Source of the DNA: Alloscardovia omnicolens DSM 21503
GTDB lineage: Bacteria > Actinomycetota > Actinomycetes > Actinomycetales > Bifidobacteriaceae
NCBI RefSeq assembly: GCF_000420505.1
Contig: NZ_ATVB01000001.1
Location: 62,001-126,000 of the forward strand
Direction: 5' to 3'
Length of the DNA: 64,000 nt
Both the position numbers and the translations under genes were made by a program. Position 1 is the stretch's first letter. Every line of letters begins with the position of its first letter. Below the pieces are notes generated by a model, which saw nothing but the letters and a program-made list of their open reading frames with translations, had not been told where the DNA came from and made no database searches. Positions 1-7,489 of this stretch are shown here, in pieces.

Positions 1-211
1 CAGTATTTTTAAGCACTAGTTCAGTCATGCGATCGAAGCACACGACCTGGCACGCAAAAACAGGATGAATAGCAAGTCATAGTGTTCGTTCGGGGAAACT
101 TATCAATCATACTTTTTAACGATATGACAAGGCTATCGTTAAAAGGTTTAAGCTGGCTTGAGAACGGGGATTTACTAACACCTTTATTTCTTCTTAATTT
201 CCTTCGGTGCG

Positions 212-236
212 AACTTGTCGGAATTTCCGACAAGTT
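212..236 (-). terminator. Hairpin after the SUKH gene
   Basis: A perfect 10-bp stem (AACTTGTCGG and its complement, 5-nt loop) lies 5 nt past the stop codon of the minus-strand gene at 242. There is no T-run on the minus strand, so it may protect the 3' end rather than terminate alone. Bases 1-211 contain no gene that I can support. Confidence 0.5.
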
Positions 237-241
237 GCATT

Positions 242-763
242 TTATTCAAGTTCTTCCTCTGATATTAGCATCCCTATAAATTCTTCAAAATTATTTGCAA
301 GGACTTGAACTTCATAATCATATTCTTGAAAACAAACGGATACTTTGGGTTCTCCATCTTTTCCACATTCACGATAATCTAAATAAATCATATCATGTCC
401 ACCAGATTCTGTATCTGCAATAACAATTCCTATATCTCGTGGATATTCCCATTCATTAAAGCAAAATTCATTTCCAAATTTTCCAAATAAAGAGTTGTGC
501 TTGTTACCCCCTATTCCAAAAAATCCAACAAGCCCAATTGTGTTTACCTCATTTCTTTTAGCATGTTCATTAAACCAATAAGATTTATTTGGATGACCGC
601 CATTTTGTGTTTTCATAAGTTGAATATAAGACTGAGGAAATTTAAGCCCCAATTTATTTTCATAAAATGCTATTATTTCATCAGTTAATGCTTCTTCTAC
701 ATAGTTTTCGGTATAGTATTCATGACTATTCCAAAAATCCTTTAAATCACCATTTTCAAACAT
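242..763 (-). CDS. SMI1/KNR4 (SUKH) family immunity-type protein
   Basis: This 173-residue cytoplasmic protein belongs by its features to the SUKH superfamily, whose members commonly neutralise polymorphic or contact-dependent toxins. The family signature is visible: an N-terminal helix followed by LGLKFPQSYIQLMKTQNGG, then a GFFGIGG loop, an acidic ESGGHDMIYLDYR strand and a C-terminal NNFEEFIGML helix. I chose the ATG at 763 because AAGGAGA lies 7 nt upstream; the open frame continues upstream but has no Shine-Dalgarno there. The gene is AT-rich and is the last of a run of small minus-strand immunity-like genes. No toxin gene is adjacent, so it is an orphan immunity gene or part of a toxin locus outside the window. 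SUKH proteins are diverse and the cognate toxin cannot be named. Confidence 0.8.
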   Translation of the reverse strand: MFENGDLKDFWNSHEYYTENYVEEALTDEIIAFYENKLGLKFPQSYIQLMKTQNGGHPNKSYWFNEHAKRNEVNTIGLVGFFGIGGNKHNSLFGKFGNEFCFNEWEYPRDIGIVIADTESGGHDMIYLDYRECGKDGEPKVSVCFQEYDYEVQVLANNFEEFIGMLISEEELE

Positions 764-839
764 TGTTAGTTTCTCCTTCGTCCTACACCAGACTTCGGGA
801 GAAAATGTCCCAAACCATTTTGATAAACAAGCGCACTTG

Positions 840-1118
840 TCAACCTTTACCCTTTTTGAAAGAACCACTACCACGATAAGTGTTGACAACACAGGTAAAG
901 ACTTGTCCACAGTGTTTGCACCGTACCATGTGAACCATAATTTCATCTGCCCATCCGTCTTCGGTCTTTACCTGATTCAACGGGCAAGTGGATTCTTCCT
1001 CAAGCAGTTCAAAACCGCCATTCGTCACAAGTTGTTGGATGTATTCAATACACGCCAGATAATCTCTCGGTGCCTTAAATCTCTTCCATTTCTGAATATT
1101 ATGGCAGTAGTCACACAT
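840..1118 (-). CDS. Small zinc-ribbon-like protein of the immunity array
   Basis: This 92-residue protein has two Cys pairs, CDYC at residues 2-5 and CKHCG near residue 71, that could form a zinc ribbon, plus a single C in STCPLNQ. The C-terminus is basic (SGSFKKGKG). The ATG at 1118 has GGGAGG 6 nt upstream and is preferred to the longer start at 1139. I do not recognise a named family. Its position between the SUKH and DUF1877 genes, same strand and similar base composition, suggests it is another immunity-type cassette gene; that role is inferred from context only. Confidence 0.6.
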   Translation of the reverse strand: MCDYCHNIQKWKRFKAPRDYLACIEYIQQLVTNGGFELLEEESTCPLNQVKTEDGWADEIMVHMVRCKHCGQVFTCVVNTYRGSGSFKKGKG

Positions 1119-1166
1119 TGCAACTCCCTCCCTACACAAATTTTTCTAAATTTTGAAATTGTACAG

Positions 1167-1658
1167 TTAATAGATTGACACTAAAACGGCGCTCTCTTGT
1201 GCTGCCATTTTCTCATAAAATTTTTTCAAACTTTCAAATGAGGTTCTTAAATCATTTTTAATTTCATCAGCTTCATCTTCGTATTCCCAAATATTAGGGT
1301 AAATATCGTTTTGGCGAAACGCACTCATATCAAATTTATCAATATATGTTTCAAAATCAAGCTCGTGCAATGCCTTTGCAATTTCTTTCACTCTATCACT
1401 TTTCGTTCCAGATATAAATTCTTCGATTTCTTCCCCAGAAATATTAAACTGTCCTACAATCGCTTCGCTGATTAAATTATCTTCAATCGCTTCGCTGGCA
1501 GATTTTCCTGTCAACAAAAAATGAAGTGCGTCCCACATTTTATCTATATCACAAATTTCTAAGTTCTCATTTTCCTGTGCGTCTTCCACATCATCAAGAC
1601 ACATAAATTTTTCTAATTCAATGTCAGTAGTTGACTGATAATTTGCAATCATTCCCAT
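1167..1658 (-). CDS. DUF1877 (YfbM-like) family protein
   Basis: This 163-residue acidic protein starts MGMIANYQ and contains DIDKMWDALHFLLTG, which are hallmarks of the DUF1877/YfbM family. The rest is helical and rich in Glu/Asp, ending in YEDEADEIKNDLRTSFESLKKFYEKM. The family has no established biochemical activity; members are often found among immunity-gene clusters. TGGAGG lies 8 nt before the ATG, supporting the start. It is separated from the next gene by an intergenic block that recurs downstream (1701-1770 and 2266-2334), which points to cassette-type assembly. Confidence 0.8.
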   Translation of the reverse strand: MGMIANYQSTTDIELEKFMCLDDVEDAQENENLEICDIDKMWDALHFLLTGKSASEAIEDNLISEAIVGQFNISGEEIEEFISGTKSDRVKEIAKALHELDFETYIDKFDMSAFRQNDIYPNIWEYEDEADEIKNDLRTSFESLKKFYEKMAAQESAVLVSIY

Positions 1659-1700
1659 TTATTTTTCCTCCATATTTTACTGTATTGTTCTTTACTTCCG

Positions 1701-1770
1701 CCCCGCTGTGGGTTGGATTTTTCAGATTGTCGTTGACTGGCTTGGCTGGCTTTGCTATCTGGCTGATAAA
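1701..1770. repeat. Cassette repeat, copy 1
   Basis: About 70 bp that recurs at 2266-2334 in the same orientation with few mismatches. Shared blocks include GTGGG, GATTTTT, GTTGACTGG and the 20-mer GGCTGGCTTTGCTATCTGGC. It lies between two minus-strand immunity-type genes. Confidence 0.85.
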
Positions 1771-1784
1771 TGAAAGGTTATTGC

Positions 1785-2204
1785 TCAACGAATTACATCA
1801 ATATTTTTCAATAAAGTACCTGCTCGCAAATAATCTGTAACCTGCTCATTAACAACCTTATATGGGTGATAATCGGCGTTACAAATATCATGAAGAATTT
1901 CTTCTTCCAACTCATCTAATGGCTTATTGACCTTTCCATATAGGTGTGCAAATCGATAACAAAAGGAACGCAAAAGGTCAAATATAATTGAATAATTTCC
2001 ATTGCCTCCCCTAATCTGTGGCAAATCATTAAATGAACCCATACCGCCATATGCTCTGATATGATGGTCTGTATTCTGTCTAAATTCCCAATCGGTTATA
2101 TCTTTACTTATCCATTTAACCCAATTCTCAAACCAAGCATTTGGATCGTTTTGAGAATTCAAAATATAATGCATTGTTTGCAATGCCTGTAAATAGTAAT
2201 CCAT
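1785..2204 (-). CDS. Immunity-array protein with GGMGSFND motif
   Basis: This 139-residue soluble protein begins MDYYLQALQTMHYILNSQ, has an aromatic NAWFENWVKWISKDI segment (about residues 21-36) and the motif RAYGGMGSFNDLPQIRGG (about 50-67), then a helical RSFCYRFAHLYGKV segment. The W-W plus GGMGSFND layout resembles small proteins of the DUF6966 type seen in toxin-immunity islands, but I cannot confirm that assignment from the sequence alone. It is flanked on both sides by the 70-bp repeat, so it may be a single insertable cassette. GGGAGAGG is 13 nt upstream of the ATG, a rather long spacing. Confidence 0.65.
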   Translation of the reverse strand: MDYYLQALQTMHYILNSQNDPNAWFENWVKWISKDITDWEFRQNTDHHIRAYGGMGSFNDLPQIRGGNGNYSIIFDLLRSFCYRFAHLYGKVNKPLDELEEEILHDICNADYHPYKVVNEQVTDYLRAGTLLKNIDVIR

Positions 2205-2265
2205 CTATTATTCTATACCTCTCCCTATTGTGATAAGTTCCGATTTGTCATTCCCCTATTTTCTC

Positions 2266-2334
2266 CCCCACTGTGGGTGGATTTTTTAGATTACTGTTGA
2301 CTGGCCAGGCTGGCTTTGCTATCTGGCTGATAAA
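2266..2334. repeat. Cassette repeat, copy 2
   Basis: Second copy of the block at 1701-1770. Its right end overlaps the 3' end of the frameshifted membrane-protein gene (the restored frame stops in CTATCTGGC), so the repeat appears to derive from the 3' end and downstream flank of such a gene. Confidence 0.85.
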
Positions 2335-2628
2335 ATGGTATTCATAGCGCAAATACGCCAAAAATCATTTACTTGTTCAAACTCAATTTTCAACTCTTGC
2401 TGAATCAGGCTTTGCTGTATTTTTTTGATTAGGGCATAGGCGCCCGCTAAGCAGATTACGACCATTACAAAATAGGATTACCTGATTCTCTTTGATAAAA
2501 TTGTTTGGTCCAAGATAGAATAGTGCCAAGTTTATACCTAGTATAGGAAACATCAGCAGTGCTGGAAAGGCAAATCCTATGATGATATCAGATTTTGATG
2601 TTGTTGCTGTAAATTCGTATTTTTCCAT
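2319..2628 (-). pseudogene. Frameshifted two-helix membrane protein
   Basis: The open frame from 2628 encodes MEKYEFTATTSKSDI followed by a hydrophobic helix (GFAFPALLMFPILGINLALFY) and ENQVI, then runs into an implausible basic tail ending at 2383. Shifting frame near 2475-2485 restores a coherent sequence: a second helix (YFVMVVICLAGAYALI), an amphipathic KKIQQSLIQQELKIEFEQV helix and NDFWRICAMNTILSAR, with a stop at 2319. The intact product would be about 100 residues with two membrane helices. A single-base indel, real or a sequencing error, explains this. Function is unknown; the small size and position suggest another immunity-type cassette. Confidence 0.75.
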
Positions 2629-2665
2629 GCTTCCCCCACTAATTCATCAATAAATTTATGGCTAT

Positions 2666-3778
2666 CTACTGATTAAACGTTACAATAACAGTCTTAATGC
2701 TCTTTGAACTTTGAGATTCAGAGAATAGAACCTTTATATTTTTAAAAGCGACACCTTCGGTTCTCTCCTGCTCGCTATTTGGCTTTGATATATTCAAAGC
2801 TTTATACGGATCAACCCACTCCCTGCGCTCGTCATAAATTAGCTCTATCGACTTATCTTTGATAAATATAGTATCAGAATTTGAGATTACCATCTTGTAT
2901 AGGGTCGCATCGTATAGCGAGCAAGGCGAATCTGTCATATTCTTCACCTGAATCTCTATTCTTGCACTTCTATAATCGTCTTTCTTAGCCAGTGTATATG
3001 TTTCGCTGATTTCACCCGGCTGTAAAACTATGCTGCTTAAATCAGCACCTGTCGGATTATCTAGATCCATAACCTTGTAAAGGCAATCTTCAAAGCTGTC
3101 ACCTCCGAGCATAAATATACGTCCCGAGCTTGCTCTAATCTTTACACCATTTGGATTCATAGCATGCGTCTGAATCTGTGGGGCAAGCTCTGCGTATAGC
3201 TCATCAAAGCTCTTCATTGTAACCTTACCATTCTCAGCTCTTCCAACATCCACATATTTGCTCTCATCGCTTACATCGCCCTTGAATCTGATTCCATGGA
3301 TATCAAATCTTAGAGGTAAGTTCTCTACATCAATCAAAGCACTATACTTCTCACGCACTGTGTTAATAAAAGCAACAAATCTGTCATATGAAGTTTTTAG
3401 TTCATCAATCGATTTTATATGGGCAGAATATACTAGTTCCGGATCCAAATACTCAATATGGTCCTTTCCCATATCCGTTGAAGATTGGAAAGTCTTAATT
3501 GCATGTTCAGTAAAAACATCATCAAAATCATTCCATACAAAGGAACCCATAAATGGCTGATGCGAAACTGTAATATTAAATTTGAGATCCGGATATTTCT
3601 TGAGCTTGACAATATAATATCGCTTATTCTCCGGATTTTGCTCCAAAGTATACTCATTTTCCCCATATACATTGTCGAGATACCTATCAATTCTCGCCTT
3701 ATCCTCATTCGGATTAGAGCATCCCATCAAAAGGAGAACAGAGATTCCGATAATAAACAAAACGATGTACTTTTTCAT
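2666..3778 (-). CDS. Putative lipoprotein of unknown function
   Basis: The 370-residue product has a classical lipoprotein signal: MKKYIVLF, a hydrophobic core and the lipobox LLMGC with Cys at residue 20, followed by a charged SNPNEDKARIDRYLD segment. The mature part is mixed alpha/beta, ends in beta-rich sequence (IKNIKVLFSESQSSKSIKTVIVTFNQ style), and matches no domain I recognise. I chose the ATG at 3778 because the charged signal n-region MKK starts there; an ATG four codons upstream is also possible. Base composition is AT-rich and Firmicutes-like, as for the neighbouring array. It probably sits on the outer face of the membrane. Whether it belongs functionally to the immunity array is not known. 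Confidence 0.7.
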   Translation of the reverse strand: MKKYIVLFIIGISVLLLMGCSNPNEDKARIDRYLDNVYGENEYTLEQNPENKRYYIVKLKKYPDLKFNITVSHQPFMGSFVWNDFDDVFTEHAIKTFQSSTDMGKDHIEYLDPELVYSAHIKSIDELKTSYDRFVAFINTVREKYSALIDVENLPLRFDIHGIRFKGDVSDESKYVDVGRAENGKVTMKSFDELYAELAPQIQTHAMNPNGVKIRASSGRIFMLGGDSFEDCLYKVMDLDNPTGADLSSIVLQPGEISETYTLAKKDDYRSARIEIQVKNMTDSPCSLYDATLYKMVISNSDTIFIKDKSIELIYDERREWVDPYKALNISKPNSEQERTEGVAFKNIKVLFSESQSSKSIKTVIVTFNQ

Positions 3779-3849
3779 AGATATTACCATCCCAATTTAG
3801 CTTAATAATTTATACTGGTGTTATACCATATTTTAAAGCTCTATTTAGA

Positions 3850-5509
3850 GGCATCTGCGCTAAGTGTGGGTAAAACTGTTACTAGTTAACCCACATTTTT
3901 CTTTTTTCGATTCGAGCTAACCAGTAGGGTTTGGGAGCTTTGGGGAGATGTCAAGGAATCTATTCCGTAGGGCGTAGCCCTTGACCTCTCCCCAAGCTCC
4001 CATATAATCTTCCAAGCTCAAATCGAAAATGAGAGTTGTTCAAATTGTTTCTTGGTTTCCAATAATTCTTCTCTTGGTGTTTTTATTCGGTTAAACAATT
4101 TTGAACAAACTAGCATAATCATCGCTTTCATATTTTCTATGTTTCTGAATCCATATGCTTTACGTATGATCACTTTGATTTTGTTATTTGTCGCTTCGAT
4201 TCGCGCATTTGATAGTTTAAGTCTCATCGTATTGAGTATAGCTTCTTTATGCCTTCGTATCTTTTTGCTCAGCTCTACTATTGGCTCTATCCTACAATGA
4301 CAAGCACTTGCGATCCACCTCGTTAGTGCTTGTTCTGCTATGAATGCATCCACTGTTTTAAACACTTCTCGTAAGCCTTCTTTGTATACGTATGCCTTCC
4401 CAACTTTGGGGTATAACAGTTGGATTGATTCTAGTTTCTTCATTTGATTTTCGCTTAGATTTTCCTTACCTTTCTGCAATACATTTTTCATACTTTTATG
4501 TACTGTTCTTGCTGCGTATTCTGGTACTTCCTCACCTGTCTTTGGTCTGCCGACTTTTCGTTTTGGAAGTTTCAATTCTTCACTCTTAACTGACCTCCAC
4601 GCCTCAATTCTTGTTTCATCTACTGCTTTTGTTACCCATTCGATCACATGGAATACATCAACGCATCTTTCACAGTTAGGAATCCAATAGTCTAAGCATG
4701 ATTTGATCCACCTTGCTCCATCTGCCGAACACGCCTCAATGTTGTCCCGCTGTTTGTGTGTCAATGATTCAAAAAACTAATCTAATACTTCTTTTCCAGT
4801 TCCTTCATGACACCACACAACTTGATTTTGGTCATGATCTACTACAACAGTGATGTACTTATGCCCCTTCTTATAGCCGGTTTCATCAATACCAATATGC
4901 CTTAAATTTGTAAGCCTTAAAGTCTCACCTGGTTCCAACATACCTTTTCTTCTCTTGATGACTGAGCCAACAGTGCACCAATCAACGTTCATCACTCTTG
5001 CAACATCTACTTTGCTCATACGTACTACGAAAAAAGTAACGGATGATTCAAAGAGATTAGTAAATCTTGAACCGTAGGAAACCCAAGGGACTGCTTCAGT
5101 TTTCACACCGTGCTCGCTACATTCGATTCGACAAAGTGCTACATGTAGAAATGTCTGGAAACCACAAAAATCTAAGTGTCTCCACGTTGAGACTTCAGGT
5201 CGATAATCATATACTATGCACTTTTCCCACAGATTGAGCACCGATGGCGAACTCTTTTTAGTGGTTTGATATGTATATGAACTTGATAATTTTCCTCATC
5301 AAGTTCAATCTCATCAACATGGCAATCGTTGACAAAGAGTAATTATTTTAGTAACCTTTTCACGCTTATGTGACCTATATTTCTGTTTAGAGACCTAAAA
5401 ATATCACACAAGCTTTTTTGTTATCTATAAAACTTCAAAAATACGCATATCTATAAGCAATACACGCGTTATTCCATCAAATATTACCCACACTCACTGC
5501 AGATAAGCC
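3850..5509 (-). mobile_element. Decayed ISL3-family insertion sequence
   Basis: A block of about 1.66 kb containing one ISL3-type transposase remnant. The ends resemble each other as imperfect inverted repeats: AAGTGTGGGTAA at 3862-3873 on the left and the complement of TTACCCACACTC at 5484-5495 on the right, each next to an ATCTGC block at the outer side. I could not see a convincing 8-bp target duplication. The element lies directly downstream of the small phage gene ending at 5535. Confidence 0.75.
4018..5363 (-). pseudogene. ISL3-family transposase, multiply inactivated
   Basis: Read together, the fragments make a nearly complete ISL3 transposase. The N-terminus has a CSIC zinc-finger half and then CIVYDYRPE and TWRHLDFCGF; the middle has RLTNLRHIGIDETGYKKGHKYITVVVD (first catalytic Asp region) and the second-Asp region EACSADGARWIKS; the C-terminus has NARIEATNNKIKVIIRKAYGFRN (catalytic Glu region). 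Three lesions are visible. There is an in-frame TAA at 5343-5345 seven codons after a GTG start. There is a frameshift between the CSICGK and CIVYDY parts near 5220. There is an in-frame TAG at 4777-4779 between EVLD and FFESL. The element should not be able to move itself. Confidence 0.85.
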
Positions 5510-5534
5510 ACTTATAACTTTTATTAAATCAGAG

Positions 5535-5699
5535 TTAGAATCTATCAAACTCCTCTTGTCCTGCCACCTGCTTATACCTCACGCCATCATTGGCTTTTTC
5601 TGTCCAACTATCAAGGACTAAACCAATGGTTACTTCATCTAAGTCCCTTATACTTAAGCCTATCTCTAAGCACCTAAGTAGAAACAAGGGAGTTGTCAT
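5535..5699 (-). CDS. Small phage tail-region protein (remnant)
   Basis: A 54-codon gene reads MTTPLFLLRCLEIGLSI and then RDLDEVTIGLVLDSWTE, KANDGVRYKQVAGQEEFDRF. Its ATG overlaps the stop codon of the upstream tail-chaperone gene in an ATGA arrangement (5696-5699), typical of coupled phage genes. In Firmicutes siphophages a short gene of this kind follows the tail assembly chaperone. It is too short for usual ORF cut-offs but the ATGA coupling and sensible composition support it. The downstream phage genes have been lost; the ISL3 end lies 26 bp beyond. Confidence 0.65.
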   Translation of the reverse strand: MTTPLFLLRCLEIGLSIRDLDEVTIGLVLDSWTEKANDGVRYKQVAGQEEFDRF

Positions 5700-6112
5700 C
5701 TCCCTTGAACTTTTTTGAAGTTTTTAGATTCTACTTCGGTCTGCATATTCACGCCCCATAGTTCTAATATCTCCGGTAGGATTTCATAGACGGAAAACAT
5801 CTCAAAATCTTCAAGCCAGTTATCAATGGATGATGGAATACTTTTATCAGCATGATAAGCCATAATATAGGCGACATTTTTAAAGATTTCTAGATTCTCA
5901 ATCTCAAATGAACCCTCACTAGTCTTATATGATTTTTCAAGTTTTGAAAGGTCTTTGAAAATATCCCTCTTAAACTTAATACAATATAATCTTGGAATGG
6001 TGGCTGAAGATTTAAACTTCACATCCACCTCTCCAACTTTTACAGTTTTCTCAAGCAACTTCAAACTATGCAGGCTATCACCAAATTCCACCAGGGGACA
6101 ATTTGTCCCCAC
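5696..6112 (-). pseudogene. Phage tail assembly chaperone, fused to a Bro-N scrap
   Basis: Residues from about 22 onward (EKTVKVGEVDVKFKSSATIP, RLYCIKFKRDIFKDLSKLEK, LEIFKNVAYIMAYHADKSIP, WLEDFEMFSVYEILPEILELW) look like a tail assembly chaperone of Firmicutes siphophages, which guides tape-measure and tail-tube assembly. The first ~20 residues (GTNCPLVEFGDSLHS) do not belong to that family; GTNCPLVEF is typical of sequence following a Bro-N antirepressor domain. No Shine-Dalgarno precedes the GTG at 6112. A deletion therefore seems to have joined two unrelated prophage genes. The product is unlikely to be functional. Confidence 0.7.
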
Positions 6113-6294
6113 TAGGCAACTAACTGCTCGTCACGCTTGGGCGTCTTCTTCAGATAGTCGCTTGGATTCTTATTATCTGTCAAAATGGCAACTACATCCA
6201 CTACCAAAAAAATACCATTCTTCTTTTTCGTTATCCCAAGCGGAACGCACTTGCTTGCCTTCAAATATTTTAATTTCATTACCAATGTTGATCC
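6112..6294 (-). pseudogene. Bro-N antirepressor domain remnant
   Basis: Two reading frames together give a Bro-N-like N-terminus: NEIKIFEGKQVRSAWDNEKE and EWYF in one frame, then VVDVVAILTDNKNPSDYLKK and TPKRDEQLVA in another, ending at a TAG (6112-6114). The switch falls in a run of seven T (minus strand), a common slippage site. GGGAGG lies just upstream of the first part. Bro-N proteins are phage antirepressors or regulators. The fragment continues by a further frame change into the GTNCPLVEF start of the neighbouring tail gene, marking a collapsed prophage. Confidence 0.65.
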
Positions 6295-6424
6295 CTCCCC
6301 TCAACTACAGTTATTCCCTCTTTAAATATCAATTTTATAATATTGCTTGATTGCTAACAATATGAATTAACAATCGGAACGGCTGCAACTTCTAGGTAAA
6401 AACTGCAAAATATATTAAAGCCAA

Positions 6425-7489
6425 TTACTTATTAAGAGGAGCTGCCCCAACCGATTCACGCACAATGAGGGCAGTTCCTAGTTTTTTATGCGAAACAGGC
6501 AAAGCTCCTTCATCAAAGCGTATTTGCTCAATCAAACTTTCTGCAGCCAAACGTCCTTTTGAAGTAATTGGCTGATGAACCGTAGTTAATCGTGGCGTAC
6601 AAATTGTAGACAAAGGCAAATCATCATAACCAGTAATGGAAAGATCCTCAGGCACACGCAACCCTTGTTGTTGAGCTGCTCCAAGCACACCTAGCGCAAT
6701 AATGTCACTAAACGACACAATCGCAGTAGGTCTGTATTCGAGATTAGTATCATTCCACATTTTATTAAAAACATCAGCGCCACCCTGATACGTGCAAGGC
6801 GTTTCTATAACGGTAATCTCTTTATCTTCTGGTGATAAGTTATGCTTTTTAAGCGCACGCACAACACTTGCCATGCGCCTACCAACTATTCCTTGCCATC
6901 TAGGATAATCAGTATGCGATTTCGTTTCAATTGCCGCAATACCAATATTCCTATGACCTAAATCAATAAGGCGATCTACTAAATCTTCAAAATCATGCTC
7001 ATCGTCAACTTCTACAGTTGGGACGTTAATAGATTGAGCAGGATCCACAATCACTACAGGAACATGCTTATTCAAGATTTCAACAACTTCTGCACGTTCA
7101 GCTTCCAGGCCGCAAATTATAAAACCGCTTACTGCAGCCGTAGGAATAGCTTTTAACATTGAACCTCGTAATGGAGGAACAAGCATCAAAGTGTAGCCTT
7201 CCGACTGGCAAACCTGCCCAATACCCTGAATCAAAAGTGAATAATAAGGATTTTGCAAAATCGTATCAATACCTTGCGGAAGCAACAAGCCCAAAGCATT
7301 CGAAGAATTTGTACGCAATGCTCTAGCTGTTGCACTTCTCACATATCCCATTTCTTCAGCAGTTTGCATAATATGTTCAACCGTCGCCTCAGATAGTTTT
7401 GACGGATCATTATATGCAAAAGATACTGCAGACTTGGAAACATTAGCTTTTTCTGCAACATCCTTAATAGTCACTCTACGAACATTCAT
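6425..7489 (-). CDS. LacI-family regulator of the glucan operon
   Basis: This 354-residue protein has an N-terminal LacI helix-turn-helix (VTIKDVAEKANVSKSAVSFAYNDPSKLSEAT, residues 6-36) with the hinge region around residue 55, then a periplasmic-binding-protein-like sugar domain ending in the usual LTTVHQPITSKGRLAAESLI segment. It is the last gene of the minus-strand operon and its ATG overlaps the GH13 gene by 4 bp, so the two are translationally coupled. It presumably senses an alpha-glucan or maltose-type sugar and represses the promoter near 12254-12282, whose spacer contains a LacI-like AACGATT core. The ligand is inferred from the neighbouring glycosidase. Confidence 0.9.
   Translation of the reverse strand: MNVRRVTIKDVAEKANVSKSAVSFAYNDPSKLSEATVEHIMQTAEEMGYVRSATARALRTNSSNALGLLLPQGIDTILQNPYYSLLIQGIGQVCQSEGYTLMLVPPLRGSMLKAIPTAAVSGFIICGLEAERAEVVEILNKHVPVVIVDPAQSINVPTVEVDDEHDFEDLVDRLIDLGHRNIGIAAIETKSHTDYPRWQGIVGRRMASVVRALKKHNLSPEDKEITVIETPCTYQGGADVFNKMWNDTNLEYRPTAIVSFSDIIALGVLGAAQQQGLRVPEDLSITGYDDLPLSTICTPRLTTVHQPITSKGRLAAESLIEQIRFDEGALPVSHKKLGTALIVRESVGAAPLNK

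Noticed and set aside
21-233. 70-codon minus-strand frame at the left edge
   Set aside because: It spans the hairpin at 212-236 and a second inverted repeat (111-147) and has no ribosome-binding site or family.
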